DNA of 64,000 nt from Boudabousia liubingyangii (GCF_001907245.1 NZ_MQSU01000004.1:186001-250000), one strand, 5' to 3'. Numbered from the stretch's first letter, positions 1 through 10,262 are shown. Program-made: numbers and translations. Notes: generated from the letters alone by a model not told the origin.

Positions 1-1
1 G

Positions 2-184
2 CAGATGCCCGGGGGAATCCCTGTTGCTACGGTCTCCATTGGGGGAGCGAAAAATGCGGGCCTGCTAGCCATGCGCATCCTAGGGGCCAGCGGCAAACCC
101 GAGATTCAAAAACAGCTCCAGCAGTACGCCAAAGATCTAAACGAACTTGCAAAAGCAAAAGGACGCGCACTAGCTGACCGTTAG
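2..184 (+). CDS. purE: PurE, N5-carboxyaminoimidazole ribonucleotide mutase (C-terminal part)
   Basis: Only the last 60 codons are present; the gene enters from the left edge and stops at TAG 182-184. The translation contains [19 protein letters not shown], the conserved glycine/alanine-rich segment of the class I PurE core, followed by the usual C-terminal helix (LLAMRILG, then a charged tail). PurE converts N5-CAIR to CAIR in purine synthesis in the cytoplasm. The partner purK would be expected upstream, outside the window. galE follows after 39 bases on the same strand. Identification is firm; nothing can be said about the start. Confidence 0.93.
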   Translation, partial: QMPGGIPVATVSIGGAKNAGLLAMRILGASGKPEIQKQLQQYAKDLNELAKAKGRALADR

Positions 185-223
185 CGTTTACATCACTTTT
201 GTGTAGGCGGTATCATATTTAAT

Positions 224-1210
224 ATGAGTATTTTAGTTGCCGGCGGAGCCGGATATATTGGTGCACATGTAGTTCGACTACTTCAAGAACGTGGCGAGGA
301 AGTCCTAGTTGTCGACGACCTTAGCTACGGAACTAAAGAACGTATTGGCAAATCAGAACTCCTCCAACTGGATGTCTCAGCCCCTGAGGCTCCCAAGGTT
401 CTGGAAGCTGCCATGCGGGAACACAACGTAACCGGCGTGATTCACTTTGCCGCCCGAAAGCAAGTCGGTGAATCCGTAGAAAAACCCATGTGGTACTACC
501 AGCAAAACGTTGGTGGACTAGCAAATATGCTGATCGCCATGGAAGCTGCCGGGGTCAAAAAGATGATTTTCTCATCCTCGGCTGCGGTCTACGGTATGCC
601 GCCGGTAGAGGTTGTTAGTGAAGATATCATTAAGCAGCCTATCAACCCCTACGGCGAAACCAAACTGATCGGCGAATGGATGATGGCTGACTGTGAACGA
701 GCTTGGGGCCTAAACTGGGCAGGCCTACGCTACTTCAACGTCGCAGGCTCCGGTTGGGATGACCTAGGTGACCCGGCCACCCTAAACCTAATCCCCATGG
801 TGCTAGACCGCCTCGCCCGCGGCGAAAGCCCCAAGATCTTCGGTGACGACTACCCGACACCGGACGGGACCTGCATTCGCGACTACATCCATGTCCTAGA
901 TCTTGCCAAGGCACACCTAGCAGCACTTGACTACCTAGGCTCAGACCGAATCTCTGAACACCACGTCTTCAACGTAGGTACCGGTCAGGGCAACTCGGTT
1001 AAGGAAGTTATCGATCAAATCGCAAAGACCACCGGACTAGAGTTCGAAACTGAAATCCTAGGACGCCGTGCCGGTGACCCGCCGCAGTTGATCGGTGACC
1101 CCAGCCGTATCGGTATTGAACTAGGGTGGAAGGCCCAGCACTACCTACCTGAAATCATTGAATCAGCATGGAGCGCCTGGCAGGCCGGCCCTCGCCGGAT
1201 CGAACGCTAA
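224..1210 (+). CDS. galE: UDP-glucose 4-epimerase
   Basis: 328-residue extended short-chain dehydrogenase. The N-terminus has the NAD-binding GGAGYIGAHVV. The catalytic elements are SSSAAVYG (Ser/Thr site) and YGETK (the YxxxK pair). The C-terminal part has DGTCIRDYIHVLDLA, typical of GalE. Length is normal for the family. It interconverts UDP-glucose and UDP-galactose, which here would feed the UDP-galactopyranose mutase at 9080. The start ATG sits directly before the Rossmann motif, so no upstream alternative is needed. It is rich in CTA leucine codons. A strong hairpin follows the stop. Confidence 0.93.
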   Translation: MSILVAGGAGYIGAHVVRLLQERGEEVLVVDDLSYGTKERIGKSELLQLDVSAPEAPKVLEAAMREHNVTGVIHFAARKQVGESVEKPMWYYQQNVGGLANMLIAMEAAGVKKMIFSSSAAVYGMPPVEVVSEDIIKQPINPYGETKLIGEWMMADCERAWGLNWAGLRYFNVAGSGWDDLGDPATLNLIPMVLDRLARGESPKIFGDDYPTPDGTCIRDYIHVLDLAKAHLAALDYLGSDRISEHHVFNVGTGQGNSVKEVIDQIAKTTGLEFETEILGRRAGDPPQLIGDPSRIGIELGWKAQHYLPEIIESAWSAWQAGPRRIER

Positions 1211-1249
1211 GCATCCACAGCGGATCAAAACTTAGCTAGGTAAAACATA

Positions 1250-1279
1250 GTAGGCGGTGACCAATGAGTCACCGCCTAC
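1250..1279. terminator. Bidirectional intrinsic terminator between galE and the LCP gene
   Basis: An 11-bp perfect stem (GTAGGCGGTGA pairing with TCACCGCCTAC) with an 8-base loop lies between two convergent genes. It is followed on the + strand by CTTTATGTTCT, and on the - strand by TATGTTTTACC. The position between convergent stops makes a shared terminator likely. Confidence 0.75.
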
Positions 1280-1308
1280 CTTTATGTTCTAATCTTCAAA
1301 AAACCTAA

Positions 1309-2844
1309 TCAGTCACCATTGGTGAACTGGTTAAGCTGCTCTTTCTGAAGCGTGCCATTCTTTAGGTCCTCAAAGAACTTCCCAGCCTTCGCCGGGGAAA
1401 GCAGGACCGCCGCCCCATGACCATTACGGTAGTTCAAATCAGCAATCGGCGGGGTGCCCAGCATTTCGTTCTTATTCGCAGCACGGTAGGCCAACGCCAA
1501 CTTACCTAGGGCAAAAGGTGAGGTGCTTTCATCAACACTTAGCGCCTGGGAAGCCGCCAAAGCTAGATCACGAGTCGCAATCGGGTTCAGGATAGTCGAA
1601 GCGGAACTGGCGTTCTTCACGACCGCTGCAATCACCTGACGCTGTCGATCCTGGCGACCAATATCGCCCCGCGGATCCGAATAGCGCATGCGAGCAAAGG
1701 CCAAAGCCGTCTTACCATCCGCCAGATGGCAACCCTTCTGCCAGTTAAGCTCTGACTTTGGGTCGTGGACGTCAGCGTCATAGCAGAGCTCGACGCCGCC
1801 AACGGCATCCACAATCCGCTCAACGCCACCCATATGAACCAGTACGAAATGGTCAATCTTGAGTCCGGTCAGATCCTCAACGGTAGAGACCAACAGGGGA
1901 GCACCACCAAAAGCGTAGGCAGCATTTAGCTTTTGATGGCCATGACCGGGAACCTCAACATCAGTATCACGAGGAAGCGATACTACGACAGCCTGGCCAT
2001 TATCCGCCTTGTGGATCAGCATCATCGAGTCGGTACGTTCACCTTCCGTACCGTCATCGGGAATACCATCCGGACTACGTGCATCCGAACCGGCAACCAA
2101 GTAGGTGACGCCGGGCGTTTCGGCCATTTCGGAAAGAGCCGGGACCCGATCCAGGTTCCCTGAAACTAAGAAGTAAAGGTAAGTCGGCCAAACTACAAGC
2201 AGTACTAGGATCAGTAGCAGTACGCGACGCACCCAACGGAAGGGCGACTTCTTTCGACGAGGACGCGGCGCCTGCGGTCCACGCGGGCCCGATGGCGCAC
2301 CCTCGTGCGAACCGCTTTGGGGAGCAGCCGGGTAGGTTCGCGGATTTGCAGGGTTGCTTTGTCCAGGGGAACTCGGGCGTGCTACCGGTCTGGTCGTACC
2401 GGCTACGGCTGGCCTAGGTGAGCCACTCACCGGCGGCCTAGAGCCATCGTTTCCCTGAGACCTAGGCATGCCAGTGCTTTGACGCACCGGAGCTACTGGC
2501 TGAGGGGCGCTAGCCGGAGCGGACGCGGGGTTTCGCCGTGCGCGTGGTTGAAAAACGGGGATTTCGGCATCTGGGGTGGTGCTACTACTAGCAGAAGCCT
2601 GAGTCGAGCGAGGAGGGGTATGAGGCGTGGCAGAAGCCTGACTCGAGCGAGGAAGGTTACGAGGCGTGGAGGAAGGCTGGGGGGAGCGAGAAGAGTCGCG
2701 AGGTGTGGAAGCAGCCTGTGGTTCACGAGCTGGGGTCTGCGCATTACTAGCCTGGGAAGAGCTATCTCCAGATGGCTGACCGGCGGGAAATGTCGGTCTC
2801 TTCCGGGGTTTTCGAGGCTGAAAAGAAGGCAGCTGCTCGCTCAT
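1309..2844 (-). CDS. LytR-CpsA-Psr (LCP) family cell-wall polymer ligase
   Basis: 511 residues. The first ~200 are a cytoplasmic, Pro/Ser/Thr/Arg-rich low-complexity tail. One transmembrane helix follows (about 207-228, VLLLILVLLVVWPTYLYFLV), then the extracellular LCP domain. LCP hallmarks seen are LVAGSDAR, the RTDSMML stretch, SLPRDTDVEVPG, KLNAAYAFGG, DAVGGVELC and FARMRYSDPRGDIGRQDRQRQV, which carry the family's polyprenyl-phosphate-binding arginines. LCP enzymes attach polysaccharides or teichoic-type polymers to peptidoglycan. Given the neighbouring galactan genes it probably ligates that polymer, by inference. The N-terminal tail is longer than usual and contains a tandem repeat. It is divergent from the acetyltransferase at 3072. 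Confidence 0.9.
   Translation of the reverse strand: MSEQLPSFQPRKPRKRPTFPAGQPSGDSSSQASNAQTPAREPQAASTPRDSSRSPQPSSTPRNLPRSSQASATPHTPPRSTQASASSSTTPDAEIPVFQPRARRNPASAPASAPQPVAPVRQSTGMPRSQGNDGSRPPVSGSPRPAVAGTTRPVARPSSPGQSNPANPRTYPAAPQSGSHEGAPSGPRGPQAPRPRRKKSPFRWVRRVLLLILVLLVVWPTYLYFLVSGNLDRVPALSEMAETPGVTYLVAGSDARSPDGIPDDGTEGERTDSMMLIHKADNGQAVVVSLPRDTDVEVPGHGHQKLNAAYAFGGAPLLVSTVEDLTGLKIDHFVLVHMGGVERIVDAVGGVELCYDADVHDPKSELNWQKGCHLADGKTALAFARMRYSDPRGDIGRQDRQRQVIAAVVKNASSASTILNPIATRDLALAASQALSVDESTSPFALGKLALAYRAANKNEMLGTPPIADLNYRNGHGAAVLLSPAKAGKFFEDLKNGTLQKEQLNQFTNGD
2590..2706 (-). repeat. Three 39-bp tandem repeats in the LCP N-terminal tail
   Basis: Residues 47-85 of the LCP protein are three 13-residue units: TPRDSSRSPQPSS, TPRNLPRSSQASA and TPHTPPRSTQASA. 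At DNA level the unit is 39 bp. The repeats keep the frame, so copy number could vary without breaking the gene. A second, non-tandem duplication of FQPR followed by basic residues sits at about residues 8 and 98. Confidence 0.7.
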
Positions 2845-3029
2845 TAATTCCTATCCTTTTAAGTAGAAAATGCTTTTTAAGCATACCATTGCCGATTTCG
2901 AAACCGGCTTTACAGGTTGGGAAGTTTCAATAATTAACGCATCACACGGAAGCTTAATATTCAGGGAAAAATAAAGTCCGCAGGAATCATAATTGCGAAT
3001 TTTTTATTTAAAACATGGTGGGGTAACTG

Positions 3030-3038
3030 TGCTAGGAT
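3030..3038 (+). promoter_or_regulatory. Candidate extended -10 promoter of the N-acetyltransferase gene
   Basis: TGC directly followed by TAGGAT forms an extended -10 element 33 bases before the start codon at 3072. No good -35 hexamer is seen at 17 bases upstream. The 227-base space between the divergent LCP gene and this gene also holds a small ATGCTT/AAGCAT hairpin at 2870-2884 in the LCP leader. Confidence 0.35.
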
Positions 3039-3071
3039 AACGCTGTTTAAACCCTTATTGGAGGTCTTCTA

Positions 3072-3662
3072 ATGGCACGTATTGCTCCTTCTGCGGATGT
3101 TAGTGAAGCCGCAAAAATTTCTGATTCTGCTAGCATCTGGCACCTTTCTCAGGTACGCGAGGAAGCAGAGATCGGCGCTAACTGCGTAGTCGGCCGTGGT
3201 GCATACATCGGCACCGGCGTACATGTTGGTGATAACTGCAAGATCCAGAACTACGCCCTTGTTTACGAACCCGCATACCTCGAAGATGGCGTGTTCATTG
3301 GTCCCGCTGTGGTCCTCACCAATGACCACAACCCTCGTGCCATCAATGCTGACGGCACCATCAAGTCTGCTGATGATTGGCACCCTGTGGGCGTACACAT
3401 TAAACAGGGTGCTGCAATCGGAGCTCGTTCTGTTTGCGTCGCCCCCATTACCATCGGTGCTTGGGCTACGATCGCAGCTGGCGCCGTAGTCACCAAGGAT
3501 GTTCCCGACTTCGCCCTGATGGCAGGTGTTCCCGCTCGTCAAATCGGTTGGGTTGGTAAAGCCGGTGTTCGTCTTGAAGAAACTGATGACCCGCAGCGAC
3601 TCCGTTGTCCTAAGACCGGTGACGAATACGTACTACAATCCGGCACCTTGACTGAAGCCTGA
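3072..3662 (+). CDS. WbpD/WlbB-like UDP-sugar N-acetyltransferase (left-handed beta helix)
   Basis: 196 residues made mostly of hexapeptide repeats. Segments such as CKIQNYALVYE, LEDGVFIGP, TNDHNPRA and ALMAGVPARQIGWV follow the WbpD/WlbB family, which acetylates the 3-amino group of UDP-2-acetamido-3-amino-2,3-dideoxy-glucuronate using acetyl-CoA. An SD (GGAGG at about 3060-3064) lies 7 bases before the ATG. The C-terminus carries an extra ~30-residue tail (DDPQRLRCPKTGDEYVL) with a short Cys-containing segment. The UDP-HexNAc dehydrogenase at 5906 could supply a uronate precursor, but the oxidase and aminotransferase steps (WbpB, WbpE) are not in this window, so the exact substrate is inferred. 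Confidence 0.8.
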   Translation: MARIAPSADVSEAAKISDSASIWHLSQVREEAEIGANCVVGRGAYIGTGVHVGDNCKIQNYALVYEPAYLEDGVFIGPAVVLTNDHNPRAINADGTIKSADDWHPVGVHIKQGAAIGARSVCVAPITIGAWATIAAGAVVTKDVPDFALMAGVPARQIGWVGKAGVRLEETDDPQRLRCPKTGDEYVLQSGTLTEA

Positions 3663-3816
3663 GGGGAGTATTAACCCACTTGTCGTGCCTCCTAGTAGCC
3701 ATAAGATGTTAGGTCTATCCGGAACCCTAAATTCTGTGCACTATCTGTGCTAAGTTTTAGTGTCCAAGCTTTAACCTAAAAGCCATCAGCGGCGATTAAC
3801 GCTACTAGGAGGTGCG

Positions 3817-5865
3817 ATGAACCTGTTACTGACAGGAGCTTTTTTAGTTGCCCTCTTAGCCGTCCTGTACGCTCCCGGTTATTTAGCAATCAGGAGCTTC
3901 GGTGCAAAGGGGGCACTAGGGCTGGCCATTGCCCCCAGCATTTCGGCATTAATGCTCACCCTTACAGGAGTAATTCTGCATGCCGTGGGGATCCCTTGGA
4001 ATCACCTGACAGTGCTGGCCCTGTTAGCGTCGCTTACCGCGATTGTTTTTGGTCTAAGTAGAATCCTTCTACCCTTTAAACCACTCCAGGCACTTAGTTC
4101 AGCCGCCCATCCCTTCGCTTACTGGGGGACAAGGGTAACCGCCGGAATCGTCGCAATACTCTTTCTAGCGATGCCTATCTGGCTGGGGACTTTCTCCATG
4201 ATCCCACAGCACTCAGATTCGATCTTCCACTTAAACGGGGTCTGGGTGCTCGGCCACTACCATGATGGTTATCCCTTTGGTGGTTTATCACCTCTATACG
4301 GGGTGGCCGTAAAAGATATCTCCTATCCGCTGGTTTGGCATCAGTGGATTTCGACCGTCTCACCCCAGTCACAAATTCTACTTGCCACCAACGTAGCTTT
4401 AGTATCGCTACGTTTGATCTGGTTACATGGAATGGTAGTTTTAGGCTCGGTACTATTCCCAAACCGAAGAAGAGCGCAGGCTGCGATTCCACTTTTGGTT
4501 CTGATCTTACCTACCGTGCCAATTGGACTCACCAACGTACTTAGCCGTTGGCCCAACGCCTTAATGCTCTGCTTACTGCCAGGTTTAATTGCCCTGGCCA
4601 CCTTCCTTAGCCACTTCCCGGGTCTTTTTACTACCGGTCAAAGAATCGCTACCAAAACTCTTATTGTTTTATCCTTTGCCGGAGCTTTCTTCACCCACTA
4701 CTCAGCAGCGGTGTGCCTGCTCTTTTTGTTGATTCCCAGCATTCTCCAATACTGCTATCACACCGTGCAAAAGTGGCGTTCTCAGCAACTCGAGCTAACC
4801 CAGAAAATCTCGTTCGTAACCGCTTGGGTGCTGTTCGGGCTCTGGACGGCTCTAATCTTCAATCAGGCTTGGACCTTCTTAAAATACGCACAAATTAAAA
4901 CCAGTACGTGGAATCTTTGGTTTCCCAAGCTGCTCTCACTACTGCGCATGTACCAAAGAAATGACGGACTCTGGTGGCAGACAATTCCGCTCAACCTGAT
5001 TATTCTGTTGTTGATTGTAGGAATTGTTGACGTCCTACTTTCAAAACGTCGTGACTACCTCTTACCCTCATTCCTCTTCTTTGGACTGCTCTGCTATGCT
5101 TCGCTAGTTCCGATGGGAATACTTACCACTTTCACTGGTTGGTGGTATTCCGATCCGATTCGGATGATGGGCGTGCTTTCACTCGCGGGTATTCCACTAT
5201 CAGCCCTAGGGGCTGACCGTATCTACAAATTCATTGAACGATACTGGTTGAAACTACTAGGTAGCAATGAAAACGCCGCCGATACCAAAAAGACTAAGAC
5301 CAAGTCACTAATCGCTAAATACTCATTATTGGCGATAGCTATCACGCTGCTTACAACCGGCTCGTGGAATCTAAGGGCAACCTTAGAGTCTAGTCTCTAC
5401 TCAACTATTCTCGACCCAAGTCTGCAGCAGATTAGCCCCGGAGAAGAAGCATTCCAAAAACGAATCGCGAAGCAGATCCCACCTGGAGAACTAGTGCTAG
5501 GTGAGGCGGCGAACGGGTCGGCGCTCCTAGCCTCCCTCCACAACACGGATGTGGCACTTAAACAACAAAACTACTCTAAGCACGATTATGTTGGACGATA
5601 CCTGCGGAAGCACTTCTCAGAAATTGCTACCGACCCCCGAGTCTGCATGTACCTGCGCAAGTACCACATCAAGTACTTCTACTACGACCCTCAGGACAAG
5701 TTCGCAGAAATCTCCATGCGTGAGCGATCGCCGGGTCTCTACAACGTTCCTACTGGACTACCAGGGTTTACCCTGATCGACCACGTCGGGAAGATTCAAC
5801 TCTGGAAAATAGACTATTGCGACACGCATTTTCTCGATTACCCGCCAGCGCCACTAGCGAGATAA
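3817..5865 (+). CDS. DUF6541-type polytopic membrane protein
   Basis: 682 residues with about 12 or more hydrophobic segments from residue 1 to ~520, then an extracytoplasmic domain of ~160 residues. Both the arrangement and the C-terminal motif (YLRKYHIKYFYYD) match DUF6541 proteins, which resemble GT-C-fold glycosyltransferases. A loop early in the chain has PQHSDSIFHLNGV, a plausible GT-C catalytic acidic loop. A second member lies at 59176-61119. The SD AGGAGG precedes the ATG by 4 bases. It lies between the sugar N-acetyltransferase and the nucleotide-sugar dehydrogenase, which suggests a role in envelope glycan assembly; the biochemical function is unknown. Confidence 0.75.
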   Translation: MNLLLTGAFLVALLAVLYAPGYLAIRSFGAKGALGLAIAPSISALMLTLTGVILHAVGIPWNHLTVLALLASLTAIVFGLSRILLPFKPLQALSSAAHPFAYWGTRVTAGIVAILFLAMPIWLGTFSMIPQHSDSIFHLNGVWVLGHYHDGYPFGGLSPLYGVAVKDISYPLVWHQWISTVSPQSQILLATNVALVSLRLIWLHGMVVLGSVLFPNRRRAQAAIPLLVLILPTVPIGLTNVLSRWPNALMLCLLPGLIALATFLSHFPGLFTTGQRIATKTLIVLSFAGAFFTHYSAAVCLLFLLIPSILQYCYHTVQKWRSQQLELTQKISFVTAWVLFGLWTALIFNQAWTFLKYAQIKTSTWNLWFPKLLSLLRMYQRNDGLWWQTIPLNLIILLLIVGIVDVLLSKRRDYLLPSFLFFGLLCYASLVPMGILTTFTGWWYSDPIRMMGVLSLAGIPLSALGADRIYKFIERYWLKLLGSNENAADTKKTKTKSLIAKYSLLAIAITLLTTGSWNLRATLESSLYSTILDPSLQQISPGEEAFQKRIAKQIPPGELVLGEAANGSALLASLHNTDVALKQQNYSKHDYVGRYLRKHFSEIATDPRVCMYLRKYHIKYFYYDPQDKFAEISMRERSPGLYNVPTGLPGFTLIDHVGKIQLWKIDYCDTHFLDYPPAPLAR

Positions 5866-5905
5866 ACTATTCCATATAGTTCCCCTGAAAATAAGGAGTA
5901 TGTCC

Positions 5906-7198
5906 GTGCGGATCGCAGTAGTAGCGCTTGGGAAAATTGGTTTACCTCTAGCAGTACAGTTTGCTGATTCTGGGCATGACGTAATCGGCGTCGATGTAAA
6001 CCCAGAAACTGTAGCGACTGTAAATGAAGGCAAAGAACCCTTCCCAGGAGAAGCCTTTCTAGCGGAAAAGCTAGCTGAACTAGTTCCCGCAGGACGCTTG
6101 AAAGCAACCACCGACTATGCCGAGGCTATCCCCGGCGCAGATGCAGTCGTACTGGTAGTTCCCCTCTTTGTAAACGATGAAACTTGGGAACCCGATTTCG
6201 CTTGGATGGACGCCGCCACCCGTTCCCTAGCCGAACACCTCACCGAAGGCACCCTCGTTTCATACGAAACTACTCTGCCCGTGGGAACGACCCGCAATCG
6301 TTGGAAGCCGCTTCTAGAAGAGATCTCTGGACTCAAAGAAGGTAAAGACTTCCACCTAGTATTCAGCCCCGAGCGCGTGCTCACCGGGCGAGTATTCGCA
6401 GACCTACGTCGTTACCCGAAACTCGTCGGCGGCCTAAGCGAAGCCGGAACCAAACGCGCTATCGAATTCTACGAATCAGTACTACAGTTCGATGAGCGTC
6501 CGGATCTGCCCCGCCCGAACGGTGTTTGGGACATGGGCACCGCAGAAGCCGCCGAAATGGCAAAGCTAGCTGAAACCACCTACCGCGACGTAAACATCGG
6601 CCTAGCAAACCAGTTTGCCGTCTACGCTGACAAGGTTGGTATTGATATTGAACGTGTGATTGACGCCTGCAACTCGCAGCCTTACAGTCACATTCACCGT
6701 CCGGGCATCGCCGTTGGTGGCCACTGCATCCCCGTCTACCCGCGACTATACCTATCCACGGACCCTGACGCTTCAATCGTTCGCACCGCCCGTACCTTTA
6801 ACTCGGGCATGCCACAGTATGTAGTTGACCGACTAACCGAAATTCTTGGTGACCTAAAGGGACTCAAGGTCGCAATCCTAGGCGCTTCCTACCGTGGGGG
6901 CGTAAAGGAAACCGCGTTCTCTGGTGTTTTCGCAACCGTCGACGCCCTCAAGGCAGCAGGTGCTGAAGTCGTCGTTCACGACCCGATGTTCAACGACGAA
7001 GAGATCAACAAGTTCGGTTGGGAAGCTTACCACCTAGGTGATTCCGTCGATGCCGCGATCGTCCAGGCTGACCACGCCGATTACCGCGAACTAAAGCCGG
7101 CAGATCTACCCGGTGTTCGTCTCCTCGCTGACGGACGTCGCGTGACCAACCCTGAACTCTGGGCCGGAACCCCGAGGATCGTTATTGGCCAGCCGTGA
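5906..7198 (+). CDS. UDP-N-acetyl-hexosamine dehydrogenase (WecC/WbpA-like)
   Basis: About 430 residues. A Rossmann NAD site starts at once (RIAVVALGKIGLPLAVQF), there is a central EMAKLAETTYRDVNIGLANQ helix, and the catalytic cysteine lies in GGHCIPVYP. The C-terminal domain has LGASYRGGVKETAFS. The family oxidises UDP-ManNAc or UDP-GlcNAc to the uronic acid with two NAD. Start: AAGGAG lies only one base before ATG 5900 but seven before GTG 5906, so 5906 is preferred; the two differ by two residues. The 3' end runs into the GT2 gene at 7206 with a short gap, suggesting one operon. Confidence 0.88.
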   Translation: MRIAVVALGKIGLPLAVQFADSGHDVIGVDVNPETVATVNEGKEPFPGEAFLAEKLAELVPAGRLKATTDYAEAIPGADAVVLVVPLFVNDETWEPDFAWMDAATRSLAEHLTEGTLVSYETTLPVGTTRNRWKPLLEEISGLKEGKDFHLVFSPERVLTGRVFADLRRYPKLVGGLSEAGTKRAIEFYESVLQFDERPDLPRPNGVWDMGTAEAAEMAKLAETTYRDVNIGLANQFAVYADKVGIDIERVIDACNSQPYSHIHRPGIAVGGHCIPVYPRLYLSTDPDASIVRTARTFNSGMPQYVVDRLTEILGDLKGLKVAILGASYRGGVKETAFSGVFATVDALKAAGAEVVVHDPMFNDEEINKFGWEAYHLGDSVDAAIVQADHADYRELKPADLPGVRLLADGRRVTNPELWAGTPRIVIGQP

Positions 7199-7205
7199 AC
7201 TGACC

Positions 7206-8153
7206 ATGAAGGCAGCCGAAGCGACGAAGACCGTAGCGGTCATTGTCGCGTACAATCGTGAGGTCCTCCTTCGCAAGTGCCTAGACGCCTTGGGGGAGCA
7301 AAGCTCACCTTTAACGGCTGTAATCGTCGTTGATAATGCCTCTACAGATGGAACTGGGAAGGTTGTTGATACTCATCCGGTAGTAACTGACCCGGTCCAT
7401 CTGGCCCAGAACACTGGTGGTGCCGGTGGATTCGCAGCCGGCATCGCCTATGCCCAAACCCATTACCCGCAGGCGGAGTGGGTCTGGATCATGGACGATG
7501 ACACAGTACCCGAGCCCACCGCCCTAGCTGAACTGCTAAAAGCAGAATCCGCATACCCCGGTAAACCAGCGCTGCTGGCTTCAAAAGCCGTCTGGCATGA
7601 CGGCAGTGAGCATCCGATGAACCGCCCTCGTCCCCGTGTCGGTTTAGCCGGCAAGTTAAGAGTGCATGCCCAGCAAGCGGGAGCGATCCCGGTCCGATCA
7701 GCCTCCTTTGTCTCCATCTTGGTACGCAAGTCGGAAATTAGCCGGATCGGGCTTCCTCGCGCGGCCTACTTCCTTTGGAATGACGATTTCGAATTCACCG
7801 CCAGATTGCTAAAGAACCGGGTCGGACTCTACGTACCTGCTTCAGTGGTAAAGCATCTGACTCTAAAACTTGGCGATAGCCAAGCAGATCCAGGACCGCG
7901 CTTCCGCTTCGAAGTACGAAATAAACTCTGGCTCTTCAGTCGTCATAATCCCTTCCACATCTGGGAATACCCGCTCTACTTCGGATCCTCAGTACGACGC
8001 TGGGGCAAAACTTTTAAGGCCTCAGAGAACCGCCCGGTGCTGTTCGCCGCCTTCAAGGCCGGAATCAAAGAGAGCCTAACCGCCCCAAAGTCGAATCGTG
8101 AAGTATTTGCTGACTCAGTCGCCCTACCTTGGATTGAAGCAGCCGATGACTAG
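7206..8153 (+). CDS. GT2 glycosyltransferase, GlfT1-like
   Basis: 315 residues. The GT-A fold shows VAVIVAYNRE, VVDNASTDGT, then NTGGAGGFAAGI, the variant typical of galactofuranosyltransferases of the GlfT1/GlfT2 group. The DXD-type metal site is WIMDDDTVPEP, and FLWNDDFEF supplies the later acidic motif. GlfT1 transfers the first galactofuranose residues onto the lipid-linked primer in mycobacteria; the same role is inferred here because glf, wzm, wzt and a GlfT2-like gene follow. ATG 7206 is chosen; an upstream in-frame TTG would overlap the previous gene. The stop overlaps the next start (ATGACTAG), so translation is coupled. Confidence 0.8.
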   Translation: MKAAEATKTVAVIVAYNREVLLRKCLDALGEQSSPLTAVIVVDNASTDGTGKVVDTHPVVTDPVHLAQNTGGAGGFAAGIAYAQTHYPQAEWVWIMDDDTVPEPTALAELLKAESAYPGKPALLASKAVWHDGSEHPMNRPRPRVGLAGKLRVHAQQAGAIPVRSASFVSILVRKSEISRIGLPRAAYFLWNDDFEFTARLLKNRVGLYVPASVVKHLTLKLGDSQADPGPRFRFEVRNKLWLFSRHNPFHIWEYPLYFGSSVRRWGKTFKASENRPVLFAAFKAGIKESLTAPKSNREVFADSVALPWIEAADD

Positions 8154-8976
8154 TAAATTCTCTGTGCTAATGGCGGTCTATCAGGGTGATGACCCCCAAT
8201 ACCTGCGGCGATCGCTAGAATCTGTCACAGTTGAACAGGCCCTACCACCAAATCAGTTGGTCATAGTCGTCGATGGTCCCATAGGGGAGTCCTTAGCTGC
8301 AGAAGTGCCCGAAAGTGGCACTAAGCTGGGGCAAACCGAAGTTTTAACTATTAAGAAGCCAAAAAATGAAGGCTTGGCTTTAGCCTTGGTGACCGGCTTG
8401 GAACACTGTGAGCACCGCTTTGTGGCTCGTCACGATGCCGACGATATTTCCCTACCGGAAAGATTCGCCAAACAAATACCACTGCTTGAACAGGGATTCG
8501 AGCTAGTCGGTGCCGCGATTCAAGATATGTATTCGGAAACAACGGAGGATGGTCTGATTCGTCGCCATCCCAGTTCGGAAGCTGAGATCAAACGGGCTAT
8601 TAAATACCGTGACCCCTTCAACCACCCTTCAGTCGTTTATGATCGCGAGGCTGTCGTCCGCGCCGGCGGTTATGAACCTCTGGATCTGATGGAAGACTAT
8701 TGGCTTTTCGCACGGATGGTTCATCGGGGGGTAAAGTGCACTAACCTTCCAGATGTCTTAGTCCGTTACCGGGTCTCCTCTGGAGCCTATAAACGACGTG
8801 GTGGTTTCAGGTTGCTGAGGAGTGAGATGAAACTACAGAGGCTACTTCTTCGTGAGGGAATCATCACCATTCCGATTTATTTCAGAAATGTTTTGATTCG
8901 CGGCGTGTACCGTTTAATTCCCGCATCTGTCCGCAAAGTACTATATAAGTACGCGGTAAAAATATGGAGTAAGTAA
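8146..8976 (+). CDS. GT2 family glycosyltransferase
   Basis: 276 residues from ATG 8146, whose bases overlap the stop codon of the preceding glycosyltransferase. Motifs are FSVLMAVYQGDDPQYLRRSLESV at the N-terminus, VVDGP, RHDADDISLPERF (the metal-binding acidic site) and LMEDYWLFARM (the catalytic base region). This is the WcaA/SpsA-like GT-A class. No membrane segment is obvious. Substrate is not predictable; by position it adds a sugar to the same envelope polymer or its lipid primer. A 103-base gap separates it from glf. Confidence 0.8.
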   Translation: MTSKFSVLMAVYQGDDPQYLRRSLESVTVEQALPPNQLVIVVDGPIGESLAAEVPESGTKLGQTEVLTIKKPKNEGLALALVTGLEHCEHRFVARHDADDISLPERFAKQIPLLEQGFELVGAAIQDMYSETTEDGLIRRHPSSEAEIKRAIKYRDPFNHPSVVYDREAVVRAGGYEPLDLMEDYWLFARMVHRGVKCTNLPDVLVRYRVSSGAYKRRGGFRLLRSEMKLQRLLLREGIITIPIYFRNVLIRGVYRLIPASVRKVLYKYAVKIWSK

Positions 8977-9043
8977 TACTCGCTAGCTTAGACACTCAAC
9001 GGTAATAACCTAAAACCAATTCTAAGCGTGGTAACTTAAATGA

Positions 9044-10258
<1,215 letters not shown>

Positions 10259-10262
10259 AAAT

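Noticed and set aside
2479-2847. Long open frame opposite the LCP gene
   Set aside because: It is the antisense of the low-complexity LCP tail with no SD or family features; it is a shadow of the real gene.
8098-8145. Earlier start for the second GT2 gene
   Set aside because: It would overlap the preceding gene by over 50 bases; ATG 8146 begins just before FSVLMAVYQ and overlaps the stop in the usual way.
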